From positions 18,026,741 through 18,090,740 of the forward strand of contig OX459099.1 of the NCBI GenBank assembly GCA_949775045.1: a DNA stretch of 64,000 nt, in the 5' to 3' direction. The notes beneath the pieces were generated by a model. The model was not told the DNA's origin. It did no database searches and saw only the letters and a program-made list of their open reading frames with translations. The stretch is from Metridium senile. Lineage: Eukaryota > Cnidaria > Anthozoa > Actiniaria > Metridiidae. Positions 1 through 12,800 of the stretch are shown piece by piece; position 1 is the stretch's first letter, and every line of letters starts with the position of its first letter. Made by a program: the position numbers and the translations under genes.

Positions 1-131
1 ATCAATGATGATGGTGATGATGATGGTGGTAGTGATATCAATGATGATATGGTGATGATGGTGGTGGTAGTGATATCAATGATGATGGTGGTAGTGATAT
101 CAATGATGATGGTGATGATGATGGTGGTAGT

Positions 132-993
132 CAGCCTCGTTCCCAGGGCCCTCTCCCTTCGCTTTTGGGTGGGGCGGGAAATGGCCCTGGCATCGGCTGC
201 CCACGTGACTCAGAACACCCTGAAATTCCGGGTGTAATAAATTAGCATAAATTACGATTCATATACTCCAAGATACGCCTAAGCCAGAGATTATATCACT
301 ATTTAGGCAAGTCAAATTTAATTGATATTAAACATTGTTGCCTTCTTTAGATTTAAACTCCTTCAAAGTTACTTTCTATTGTAAATTTCAAATCATTTAT
401 CAAATATCAACAACGGCTTCAACAGAGCGTTCTGGCCGATCTGAACCATGTCACTTATCACTTGTGGCTTCTCATGTTATTTTATGTGTCACGCAATAAA
501 TAAATTGTCATGTAGATTGCAAAATAGTCTTTACTTTTACGTGAAATTTCGTACAAACAGATATAGACTTTCATCATTATGAGAGATATCAAAATTAGAG
601 ACTGTCATCTCCCAATAACGAAAATCTCTACCAGCTAGCTGTCAAAACATATCACTCACACTTCTGGACAAAAGGTCAACGGTCTTTCAAAACCACATAT
701 ACACATACGGCCTATTTCTACCTAAAACTATTTTGTGGACTATTTTTCTATCTCTTGTAACCAAAAAACCTTAGTAATATTGATTCAAGTTGTTTTCACT
801 CTTATTTTCTCTGAAAATGTCATTGTACAGTTTTGATCAATTTAAGTCTGTTGCTCGTCAAAATTTCCCATGACAGTTGAAAAACATTATGGAAATGAAT
901 GGACCAATGAGCAAACAGAATCGACCAGCCGATGCCAGGGCCATTTCCCGCCCCACCCAAAAGCGAAGGGAGAGGGCCCTGGGAACGAGGTTG
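132..993. mobile_element. Non-autonomous TIR DNA transposon, copy 1
   Basis: An 862 bp element bounded by inverted repeats of about 68 bp, starting CAGCCTCGTTCCCAGGG and ending with its near-perfect complement. A 9 bp direct repeat GGTGGTAGT flanks it (123-131 and 994-1002). The satellite monomer has this motif only once, so the repeat is a genuine target-site duplication. The interior is AT-rich and has no transposase frame. A 9 bp duplication with long TIRs fits Mutator-like or related superfamilies, but the exact family is unresolved. Confidence 0.85.
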
Positions 994-1580
994 GGTGGTA
1001 GTGATATCAATGATGATGGTGATGATGATGGTGGTAGTGATATCAATGATGATGATGGTGGTAGTGATATCAATGATGATGATGGTGATGATGATGGTGG
1101 TAGTGATATCAATGATGATGGTGATGATGATGGTGGTAGTGATATCAATGATGATGATGGTGATGATGATGGTGGTAGTGATATCAATGATGATGGTGGT
1201 GATGATGATGGTGGTAGTGATATCAATGATGATGGTGGTAGTGATATCAATGATGATATGGTGATGATGATGGTGGTAGTGATATCAATGATGATGATGG
1301 TGATGATGATGGTGGTAGTGATATCAATGATGATGGTGATGATGATGGTGGTAGTGATATCAATGATGATGATGGTGGTAGTGATATCAATGATGATGAT
1401 GGTGGTAGTGATATAATGATGATATGGTGATGATGATGGTGGTAGTGATATCAATGATGATGGTGATGATGATGGTGGTAGTGATATCAATGATGATATG
1501 GTGATGATGGTGGTGGTAGTGATATCAATGATGATGGTGGTAGTGATATCAATGATGATGGTGATGATGATGGTGGTAGT

Positions 1581-2442
1581 CAGCCTCGTTCCCAGGGCCC
1601 TCTCCCTTCGCTTTTGGGTGGGGCGGGAAATGGCCCTGGCATCGGCTGCCCACGTGACTCAGAACACCCTGAAATTCCGGGTGTAATAAATTAGCATAAA
1701 TTACGATTCATATACTCCAAGATACGCCTAAGCCAGAGATTATATCACTATTTAGGCAAGTCAAATTTAATTGATATTAAACATTGTTGCCTTCTTTAGA
1801 TTTAAACTCCTTCAAAGTTACTTTCTATTGTAAATTTCAAATCATTTATCAAATATCAACAACGGCTTCAACAGAGCGTTCTGGCCGATCTGAACCATGT
1901 CACTTATCACTTGTGGCTTCTCATGTTATTTTATGTGTCACGCAATAAATAAATTGTCATGTAGATTGCAAAATAGTCTTTACTTTTACGTGAAATTTCG
2001 TACAAACAGATATAGACTTTCATCATTATGAGAGATATCAAAATTAGAGACTGTCATCTCCCAATAACGAAAATCTCTACCAGCTAGCTGTCAAAACATA
2101 TCACTCACACTTCTGGACAAAAGGTCAACGGTCTTTCAAAACCACATATACACATACGGCCTATTTCTACCTAAAACTATTTTGTGGACTATTTTTCTAT
2201 CTCTTGTAACCAAAAAACCTTAGTAATATTGATTCAAGTTGTTTTCACTCTTATTTTCTCTGAAAATGTCATTGTACAGTTTTGATCAATTTAAGTCTGT
2301 TGCTCGTCAAAATTTCCCATGACAGTTGAAAAACATTATGGAAATGAATGGACCAATGAGCAAACAGAATCGACCAGCCGATGCCAGGGCCATTTCCCGC
2401 CCCACCCAAAAGCGAAGGGAGAGGGCCCTGGGAACGAGGTTG
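1581..2442. mobile_element. Non-autonomous TIR DNA transposon, copy 2 (co-amplified)
   Basis: By eye this copy is identical to the one at 132-993, including TIRs and GGTGGTAGT flanks, displaced by exactly 1449 bp. It sits at the same point of the satellite unit, so it was copied with the array and did not insert separately. Confidence 0.85.
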
Positions 2443-2849
2443 GGTGGTAGTGATATCAATGATGATGGTGATGATGATGGTGGTAGTGATATCAATGATG
2501 ATGGTGGTAGTGATATCAATGATGATATGGTGATGATGATGGTGGTAGTGATATCAATGATGATGATGGTGATGATGATGGTGGTAGTGATATCAATGAT
2601 GATGGTGATGATGATGGTGGTAGTGATATCAATGATGATGATGGTGGTAGTGATATCAATGATGATGATGGTGGTAGTGATATAATGATGATATGGTGAT
2701 GATGATGGTGGTAGTGATATCAATGATGATGGTGATGATGATGGTGGTAGTGATATCAATGATGATATGGTGATGATGGTGGTGGTAGTGATATCAATGA
2801 TGATGGTGGTAGTGATATCAATGATGATGGTGATGATGATGGTGGTAGT

Positions 2850-3711
2850 CAGCCTCGTTCCCAGGGCCCTCTCCCTTCGCTTTTGGGTGGGGCGGGAAAT
2901 GGCCCTGGCATCGGCTGCCCACGTGACTCAGAACACCCTGAAATTCCGGGTGTAATAAATTAGCATAAATTACGATTCATATACTCCAAGATACGCCTAA
3001 GCCAGAGATTATATCACTATTTAGGCAAGTCAAATTTAATTGATATTAAACATTGTTGCCTTCTTTAGATTTAAACTCCTTCAAAGTTACTTTCTATTGT
3101 AAATTTCAAATCATTTATCAAATATCAACAACGGCTTCAACAGAGCGTTCTGGCCGATCTGAACCATGTCACTTATCACTTGTGGCTTCTCATGTTATTT
3201 TATGTGTCACGCAATAAATAAATTGTCATGTAGATTGCAAAATAGTCTTTACTTTTACGTGAAATTTCGTACAAACAGATATAGACTTTCATCATTATGA
3301 GAGATATCAAAATTAGAGACTGTCATCTCCCAATAACGAAAATCTCTACCAGCTAGCTGTCAAAACATATCACTCACACTTCTGGACAAAAGGTCAACGG
3401 TCTTTCAAAACCACATATACACATACGGCCTATTTCTACCTAAAACTATTTTGTGGACTATTTTTCTATCTCTTGTAACCAAAAAACCTTAGTAATATTG
3501 ATTCAAGTTGTTTTCACTCTTATTTTCTCTGAAAATGTCATTGTACAGTTTTGATCAATTTAAGTCTGTTGCTCGTCAAAATTTCCCATGACAGTTGAAA
3601 AACATTATGGAAATGAATGGACCAATGAGCAAACAGAATCGACCAGCCGATGCCAGGGCCATTTCCCGCCCCACCCAAAAGCGAAGGGAGAGGGCCCTGG
3701 GAACGAGGTTG
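2850..3711. mobile_element. Non-autonomous TIR DNA transposon, copy 3 (co-amplified)
   Basis: Third copy of the 862 bp element, displaced 1269 bp from the second, with the same flanks and no differences that I could see. The three copies show that amplification of the transposon-bearing unit was recent or is kept homogeneous by exchange. Confidence 0.85.
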
Positions 3712-4383
3712 GGTGGTAGTGATATCAATGATGATGGTGATGATGATGGTGGTAGTGATATCAATGATGATGATGGTGGTAGTGATATCAATGATGATGA
3801 TGGTGATGATGATGGTGGTAGTGATATCAATGATGATGGTGATGATGATGGTGGTAGTGATATCAATGATGATGATGGTGATGATGATGGTGGTAGTGAT
3901 ATCAATGATGATGGTGGTGATGATGATGGTGGTAGTGATATCAATGATGATGGTGGTAGTGATATCAATGATGATATGGTGATGATGATGGTGGTAGTGA
4001 TATCAATGATGATGATGGTGATGATGATGGTGGTAGTGATATCAATGATGATGGTGATGATGATGGTGGTAGTGATATCAATGATGATGATGGTGGTAGT
4101 GATATCAATGATGATGATGGTGGTAGTGATATAATGATGATATGGTGATGATGATGGTGGTAGTGATATCAATGATGATGATGGTGATGATGATGGTGGT
4201 AGTGCTATCAATGATGAATCAATGATGATGATGGTGGTAGTGATATCAATGATGATGATGGTGATGATGATGGTGGTAGTGATATCAATGATGAATCAAT
4301 GATGATGATGGTGGTAGTGATATCAATGATGATGATGGTGATGATGATGGTGGTAGTGATATCAATGATGAATCAATGATGAT

Positions 4384-6849
4384 AATATAATAATAATAAT
4401 AACAAACTTTATTTAAATACGGTTACTCAATTCAACTTTACAAAAATTTGAAAAGCTGGTCTCCCTAGAGGCCGTAATATATAAATATAACAATATGATT
4501 AAAAAACTTCGTAAAAACATTATTAACTATGCTAATGATTATTGAATAGATATGTGGTAAATTTGCTAGCGTTAGTGTTGTCGATCTACTATTGAAAATC
4601 ATACTTTTCAAGTTCCTTGTTAAAGGATTTTAAAGTTTCTTGCTCTTTTATTCTGTTTGGAAGCGAATTCCATAACTTTGCTCCAGTGAAAGCAAAACTG
4701 GTTTTGTAATAATCAGTTCTGACTTTAGGTAATTGGAGGTCTTTAATAGATCCTCGCAATCCGTATGTCTTAGATGATTGTTTTTTCGAAAACATATCAA
4801 TGAGATATGGGGGCGCTAGCCCATTGACAACCTTAAACATCATGATTGCCTTTTGTTTTAATCTCCTTTGATATAGTTTCTTCCAGTTTAGTTGCTTGAA
4901 CATATCATTGGTCCTTACCGTGAGGTAAGGAGAACCAGTGATTATTCGTGCTGCCCGATTATGTAAAATCTGCAGCTTATTCGTTAACGTCGCATCGATG
5001 CCATCCCACACTAGACTACAATAATCAAAGTAAGGCTCAATAGTTGCCTTGTAGACTTTGATCATGTTATCACGGTTGATTAATGACTTGATGCTTTTTA
5101 ACGTACATAAGCCAATAGTAACTTTTTTTTATAATGCTCTCTATTTGGCTTTTCCAATTTAGGTGTTCATCAATTATAACACCGAGGCATTTTGTTTCGT
5201 TGCACCGTTTTAACGGAACTCCATCAATGGCCAGATTCATGCTAACTGTGTCATTAGTAGATAGCCTTTGCCTTGACCCAATTAGCATGAATTCTGATTT
5301 GAGAACGTTAAGGGTAAGTTTATTGGCACGCAGCCATAGTGCTACCTGATCAAGGTCGCTTTTCATCTGATTTTTAAGAGCAGGGGTGTCGCAGTCAGAG
5401 AAGGTCAATGTCGTGTCATCGGCATATAGTCTGGGAGTACTGTAGTCAAGGCAATTGGGTAGATCGTTGATATAAATAAGAAATAATACGGATCCTAAAA
5501 TTGCACCTTGGGGTACTCCATGTGTCAGAGAACGTGTCGTAGACAGAGTTCCATTAGCTGCGCACCGCTGTTGCCTATTTGTTAAAAAAAAGATGAGAAC
5601 CATTTAGTTGAGTCGGGGTCGAACCCATAGCGTTTGAGCTTCATGAGCAGAACGTTATGATCAACGGTGTCGAAAGCTTTTTGAAGGTCAAGAAATACGG
5701 CGCCGTTGATCATTTTTCTGTCAATATTGAAACTCCAGTCATTAGTCAGATCTAAAAGTGCTGTTAAGGTTGAGTGAATGGATCTGAAGCCTGACTGGTG
5801 AGCGTCTATTAAGTTGTTATGATTTAGATATTCGGTAAGCTGTTCGAAAATTACTTTTTCAAAAATGCGAGCAATCGTAGGAGTGATGGAAATCGGTCTG
5901 TAGTTATTCGCATCATCACGGTCTCCAGATTTGAATATAGGACAGACCTTGGCAATTTTAAACTCACATGGAAAAGTGTTTGTTTTTAAAGATAGATTAA
6001 AAAGATTTGTCAGCGATCGGTATATGTATGGCGCGGCAATTTTTAACAAATTATTTGGAATACCATCAAGACCAATAGCTTTCGAGACATCAAGAGTCTG
6101 TAGAAGTTTGAAGACTCTTTCAGGGTTTATCATAACAAAAGTGAAAACTGAGTTAACGGGCCTAATAAAACAAAGAGGATCCGTATTAATAGACATGTTA
6201 ACATTGTTGTCAATTTTGGAGGCAAGCTTTGAAGCTATTTCAGAAAAGTGTATATTTAAGACTTCGGCAATCTGATTTGAGTCAGTCGTCAATTTAGCGA
6301 CGGACGGGGATTCTTTGATTTCCCGAATCTCAGTGCTTTTAGATTTTTTCCCTCTTATGTCATTCAAAGTTTTCCAAGTCTTTCTAGAATTATCAGAAAA
6401 CTTTGCTATTTGGTCTCGATAATATTTCTTTTTAGTTTTAGCTACTTGCTTATTTGTACTGTTTTTACATTTCTTATACTTTGACCAATCCTGGGCGAGA
6501 TTAGTCTGCGATGCTTTTTTTTTCAAAAAGTCTCTTTCATGCATTTTACTTTTAATCTCAGGGGTGATCCAAGGTGACGGCTTGTTTCTAATTTTGAGTC
6601 TTATTCGAGGAGCATGTTTATCAACAATATTGACAAAGGCGTTCTTCCAAGTTACCCAGAATTCATTAACGTCATTTAGCCCAGTTGTATCGGGCCACTG
6701 AGCGGCAGCAATTTCGTTAATGAATTTTTTTTGGTTAAATCTTTTGAAATTTCTCGTTTCAATTATTCTTGGATTACCCCTTGGGATTCCTTGTTTTCTT
6801 ATTAAATACACAAGATTGTGATCACTTATTGACATCGGATAAACTCCGG
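4384..6849 (-). mobile_element. 5'-truncated non-LTR retrotransposon (CR1/jockey-like LINE)
   Basis: A 2.47 kb element on the minus strand. It starts (6849 side) inside the last part of the endonuclease domain, with SDHNLVYLI near 6835-6800, and continues through reverse transcriptase with the catalytic YADD at 5426-5415. The thumb/C-terminal part includes a LIEPHFDYC-type motif (here IEPYFDYC). The 3' end (4384 side) carries a TTA microsatellite tail and an AATAAA-like motif. TGAT flanks both ends (4380-4383, 6850-6853) as a short target duplication. The empty site survives in a paralogous stretch of the array near 9777-9780. Confidence 0.88.
4589..6835 (-). pseudogene. LINE ORF2 reverse transcriptase, frameshifted
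   Basis: Three consecutive minus-strand frames make up one broken RT protein. 6835-5582 holds the end of the endonuclease, the linker and the first RT blocks (IPNNLLK, FLDLQKAFDTVDH). 5603-5070 holds HGVPQGAILGSVLF and LYADDTTLTF. 5065-4589 holds the C-terminal region. The first break lies in a run of A at about 5582-5590, the second between about 5130 and 5066 beside another T run. With the missing 5' end, this copy cannot be autonomous. Confidence 0.85.
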
Positions 6850-9800
6850 TGATGATGGTGGTAGTGATATCAATGATGATGATGGTGGTAGTGATATCAA
6901 TGATGATGATGGTGGTAGTGATATCAATGATGATGATGATGATGATGGTGGTAGTGATATCAATGATGGTGATGGTGGTAGTGATATCAATGATGGTGAT
7001 GGTGGTAGTGATATCAATGATGGTGATGGTGGTAGTGATATCAATGATGATGATGGTGATGATGATGGTGGTAGTGATATCAATGATGATGATGGTGATG
7101 ATGATGGTGGTAGTGCTATCAATGATGATGGTGATGATGATGGTGGTAGTGATATCAATGATGATGATGGTGATGATGATGGTGGTAGTGATATCAATGA
7201 TGATATGGTGATGATGGTGGTGGTAGTGATATCAATGATGATGGTGGTAGTGATATCAATGATGATGGTGATGATGATGGTGGTAGTGATATCAATGATG
7301 ATGGTGATGATGATGGTGGTAGTGATATCAATGATGATGATGGTGGTAGTGATATCAATGATGATGATGGTGATGATGATGGTGGTAGTGATATCAATGA
7401 TGATGGTGGTAGTGATATCAATGATGATATGGTGATGATGATGGTGGTAGTGATATCAATGATGATGATGGTGATGATGATGGTGGTAGTGATATCAATG
7501 ATGATGGTGGTAGTGATATCAATGATGATATGGTGATGATGATGGTGGTAGTGATATCAATGATGATGGTGGTTATGATGGTGATGGTAGTGATATCAAT
7601 GATGATGATGGTGATGATGATGGTGGTAGTGATATCAAGGATGATGATGGTGATGATGATGGTGGTAGTGATATCAATGATGATGATGGTGATGATGATG
7701 GTGGTAGTGATATCAATGATGAATCAATGATGATGATGGTGGTAGTGATATCAATGATGATATGGTGATGATGATGGTGGTAGTGATATCAATGATGATG
7801 GTGATGATGATGGTGGTAGTGATATCAATGATGATATGGTGATGATGATGGTGGTAGTGATATCAATGATGATGGTGATGATGATGGTGGTAGTGATATC
7901 AATGATGATATGGTGATGATGGTGGTGGTAGTGATATCAATGATGATGGTGGTAGTGATATCAATGATGATGGTGATGATGATGGTGGTAGTGATATCAA
8001 TGATGATGGTGATGATGATGGTGGTAGTGATATCAATGATGATGATGGTGGTAGTGATATCAATGATGATGATGGTGATGATGATGGTGGTAGTGATATC
8101 AATGATGATGGTGGTGATGATGATGGTGGTAGTGATATCAATGATGATGGTGGTAGTGATATCAATGATGATGGTGATGATGATGGTGGTAGTGATATCA
8201 ATGATGATGGTGATGATGATGGTGGTAGTGATATCAATGATGATGATGGTGGTAGTGATATCAATGATGATGATGGTGATGATGATGGTGGTAGTGATAT
8301 CAATGATGATGGTGGTAGTGATATCAATGATGATATGGTGATGATGATGGTGGTAGTGATATCAATGATGATGATGGTGATGATGATGGTGGTAGTGATA
8401 TCAATGATGATGGTGGTAGTAGTGATATCAATGATGATATGGTGATGATGATGGTGGTAGTGATATCAATGATGATGGTGGTTATGATGGTGATGGTAGT
8501 GATATCAATGATGATGATGGTGATGATGATGGTGGTAGTGATATCAATGATGATGATGGTGATGATGATGGTGGTAGTGATATCAATGATGAATCAATGA
8601 TGATGATGGTGGTAGTGATATCAATGATGAATCAATGATGATGATGGTGGTAGTGATATCAATGATGATATGGTGATGATGATGGTGGTAGTGATATCAA
8701 TGATGATGATGGTGATGATGATGGTGGTAGTGATATCAATGATGATATGGTGATGATGGTGGTGGTAGTGATATCAATGATGATGGTGGTAGTGATATCA
8801 ATGATGATGGTGATGATGATGGTGGTAGTGATATCAATGATGATGGTGATGATGATGGTGGTAGTGATATCAATGATGATGATGGTGGTAGTGATATCAA
8901 TGATGATGATGGTGATGATGATGGTGGTAGTGATATCAATGATGATGGTGGTGATGATGATGGTGGTAGTGATATCAATGATGATGGTGGTAGTGATATC
9001 AATGATGATATGGTGATGATGATGGTGGTAGTGATATCAATGATGATGATGGTGATGATGATGGTGGTAGTGATATCAATGATGATGGTGGTAGTGATAT
9101 CAATGATGATGATGATGGTAGTGATATCAATGATGATGATGGTGATGATGATGGTGGTAGTGATATCAATGATGATGATGGTGATGATGATGGTGGTAGT
9201 GATATCAATGATGGTGATGATTATGATGATGGTGGTAGTGATATCAATGATGATGATGATTATAATAATGGTGGTAGTGATATCAATGATGATGATGGTG
9301 ATGATGATGGTGGTAGTGATATCAATGATGAATCAATGATGATGATGGTGGTAGTGATATCAATGATGATGGTGATGATGATGGTGGTAGTGATATCAAT
9401 GATGATGATGGTGATGATGATGGTGGTAGTGATATCAATGATGATGGTGGTGATGATGATGGTGGTAGTGATATCAATGATGATGATGGTGGTAGTGATA
9501 TCAATGATGATGATGGTGGTAGTGATATCAATGATGATATGGTGATGATGATGGTGGTAGTGATATCAATGATGATGATGGTGATGATGATGGTGGTAGT
9601 GCTATCAATGATGAATCAATGATGATGATGGTGGTAGTGATATCAATGATGATGATGGTGATGATGATGGTGGTAGTGATATCAATGATGAATCAATGAT
9701 GATGATGGTGGTAGTGATATCAATGATGATGATGGTGATGATGATGGTGGTAGTGATATCAATGATGAATCAATGATGATGATGGTGGTAGTGATATCAA

Positions 9801-12800
9801 TGATGATGATGGTGGTAGTGATATCAATGATGATGATGGTGGTAGTGATATCAATGATGATGATGATGATGATGGTGGTAGTGATATCAATGATGGTGAT
9901 GGTGGTAGTGATATCAATGATGGTGATGGTGGTAGTGATATCAATGATGGTGATGGTGGTAGTGATATCAATGATGATGATGGTGATGATGATGGTGGTA
10001 GTGATATCAATGATGATGATGGTGATGATGATGGTGGTAGTGCTATCAATGATGATGGTGATGATGATGGTGGTAGTGATATCAATGATGATGATGGTGA
10101 TGATGATGGTGGTAGTGATATCAATGATGATATGGTGATGATGGTGGTGGTAGTGATATCAATGATGATGGTGGTAGTGATATCAATGATGATGGTGATG
10201 ATGATGGTGGTAGTGATATCAATGATGATGGTGATGATAATGGTGGTAGTGATATCAATGATGATGATGGTGGTAGTGATATCAATGATGATGATGGTGA
10301 TGATGATGGTGGTAGTGATATCAATGATGATGGTGGTAGTGATATCAATGATGATATGGTGATGATGATGGTGGTAGTGATATCAATGATGATGATGGTG
10401 ATGATGATGGTGGTAGTGATATCAATGATGATGGTGGTAGTGATATCAATGATGATATGGTGATGATGATGGTGGTAGTGATATCAATGATGATGGTGGT
10501 TATGATGGTGATGGTAGTGATATCAATGATGATGATGGTGATGATGATGGTGGTAGTGATATCAATGATGATGATGGTGATGATGATGGTGGTAGTGATA
10601 TCAATGATGAATCAATGATGATGATGGTGGTAGTGATATCAATGATGATATGGTGATGATGATGGTGGTAGTGATATCAATGATGATGGTGATGATGATG
10701 GTGGTAGTGATATCAATGATGATATGGTGATGATGATGGTGGTAGTGATATCAATGATGATGGTGATGATGATGGTGGTAGTGATATCAATGATGATATG
10801 GTGATGATGGTGGTGGTAGTGATATCAATGATGATGGTGGTAGTGATATCAATGATGATGGTGATGATGATGGTGGTAGTGATATCAATGATGATGGTGA
10901 TGATGATGGTGGTAGTGATATCAATGATGATGATGGTGGTAGTGATATCAATGATGATGATGGTGATGATGATGGTGGTAGTGATATCAATGATGATGGT
11001 GGTGATGATGATGGTGGTAGTGATATCAATGATGATGGTGGTAGTGATATCAATGATGATATGGTGATGATGATGGTGGTAGTGATATCAATGATGATGA
11101 TGGTGATGATGATGGTGGTAGTGATATCAATGATGATGGTGGTAGTGATATCAATGATGATGATGATGGTAGTGATATCAATGATGATGATGGTGATGAT
11201 GATGGTGGTAGTGATATCAATGATGATGGTGGTAGTGATATCAATGATGATGATGGTGGTAGTGATATCAATGATGATGATGGTGATGATGATGGTGGTA
11301 GTGATATCAATGATGATGGTGGTAGTGATATCAATGATGATGATGATGGTAGTGATATCAATGATGATGATGGTGGTAGTGATATCAATGATGATGATGG
11401 TGATGATGATGGTGGTAGTGATATCAATGATGATGATGGTGATGATGATGGTGGTAGTGATATCAATGATGAATCAATGATGATGATGGTGGTAGTGATA
11501 TCAATGATGATATGGTGATGATGATGGTGGTAGTGATATCAATGATGATGGTGATGATGATGGTGGTAGTGATATCAATGATGATATGGTGATGATGATG
11601 GTGGTAGTGATATCAATGATGATGGTGATGATGATGGTGGTAGTGATATCAATGATGATATGGTGATGATGATGGTGGTAGTGATATCAATGATGATGAT
11701 GGTGATGATGATGGTGGTAGTGATATCAATGATGATATGGTGATGATGGTGGTGGTAGTGATATCAATGATGATGGTGGTAGTGATATCAATGATGATGG
11801 TGATGATGATGGTGGTAGTGATATCAATGATGATGGTGATGATAATGGTGGTAGTGATATCAATGATGATGATGGTGGTAGTGATATCAATGATGATGAT
11901 GGTGATGATGATGGTGGTAGTGATATCAATGATGATGGTGGTAGTGATATCAATGATGATATGGTGATGATGATGGTGGTAGTGATATCAATGATGATGA
12001 TGGTGATGATGATGGTGGTAGTGATATCAATGATGATGGTGGTAGTGATATCAATGATGATATGGTGATGATGATGGTGGTAGTGATATCAATGATGATG
12101 GTGGTTATGATGGTGATGGTAGTGATATCAATGATGATGATGGTGATGATGATGGTGGTAGTGATATCAATGATGATGATGGTGATGATGATGGTGGTAG
12201 TGATATCAATGATGAATCAATGATGATGATGGTGGTAGTGATATCAATGATGATATGGTGATGATGATGGTGGTAGTGATATCAATGATGATGGTGATGA
12301 TGATGGTGGTAGTGATATCAATGATGATATGGTGATGATGATGGTGGTAGTGATATCAATGATGATGGTGATGATGATGGTGGTAGTGATATCAATGATG
12401 ATATGGTGATGATGGTGGTGGTAGTGATATCAATGATGATGGTGGTAGTGATATCAATGATGATGGTGATGATGATGGTGGTAGTGATATCAATGATGAT
12501 GGTGATGATGATGGTGGTAGTGATATCAATGATGATGATGGTGGTAGTGATATCAATGATGATGATGGTGATGATGATGGTGGTAGTGATATCAATGATG
12601 ATGGTGGTGATGATGATGGTGGTAGTGATATCAATGATGATGGTGGTAGTGATATCAATGATGATATGGTGATGATGATGGTGGTAGTGATATCAATGAT
12701 GATGATGGTGATGATGATGGTGGTAGTGATATCAATGATGATGGTGGTAGTGATATCAATGATGATGATGATGGTAGTGATATCAATGATGATGATGGTG

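Larger units (their letters stand above)
1..4383. repeat. Macrosatellite, left block: GAT/GGT monomers plus embedded transposon copies
   Basis: The + strand is a run of 24, 27, 36 and 39 bp monomers built on GGTGGTAGTGATATCAAT plus a variable number of GAT/GGT triplets. Each monomer has one GATATC palindrome and almost no other cytosine. A higher-order unit repeats with the landmark GATGATATGGTGATGATGG at about 43, 1492 and 2761, giving periods of 1449 and 1269 bp; the second unit lost about 180 bp of monomers. Each unit carries one copy of an 862 bp TIR element. The long open frames on both strands follow from the triplet structure and are not genes. The array runs off the left edge of the window. 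Confidence 0.93.

Noticed and set aside
132..200. Apparent conserved peptide LVPRALSLRFWVGREMALASA
   Set aside because: It is the translation of the transposon's terminal inverted repeat and appears at both ends and in opposite frames.
1..4383. CRISPR-like array
   Set aside because: Repeats are contiguous with variable triplet numbers; there are no unique spacers, and the host is an animal.
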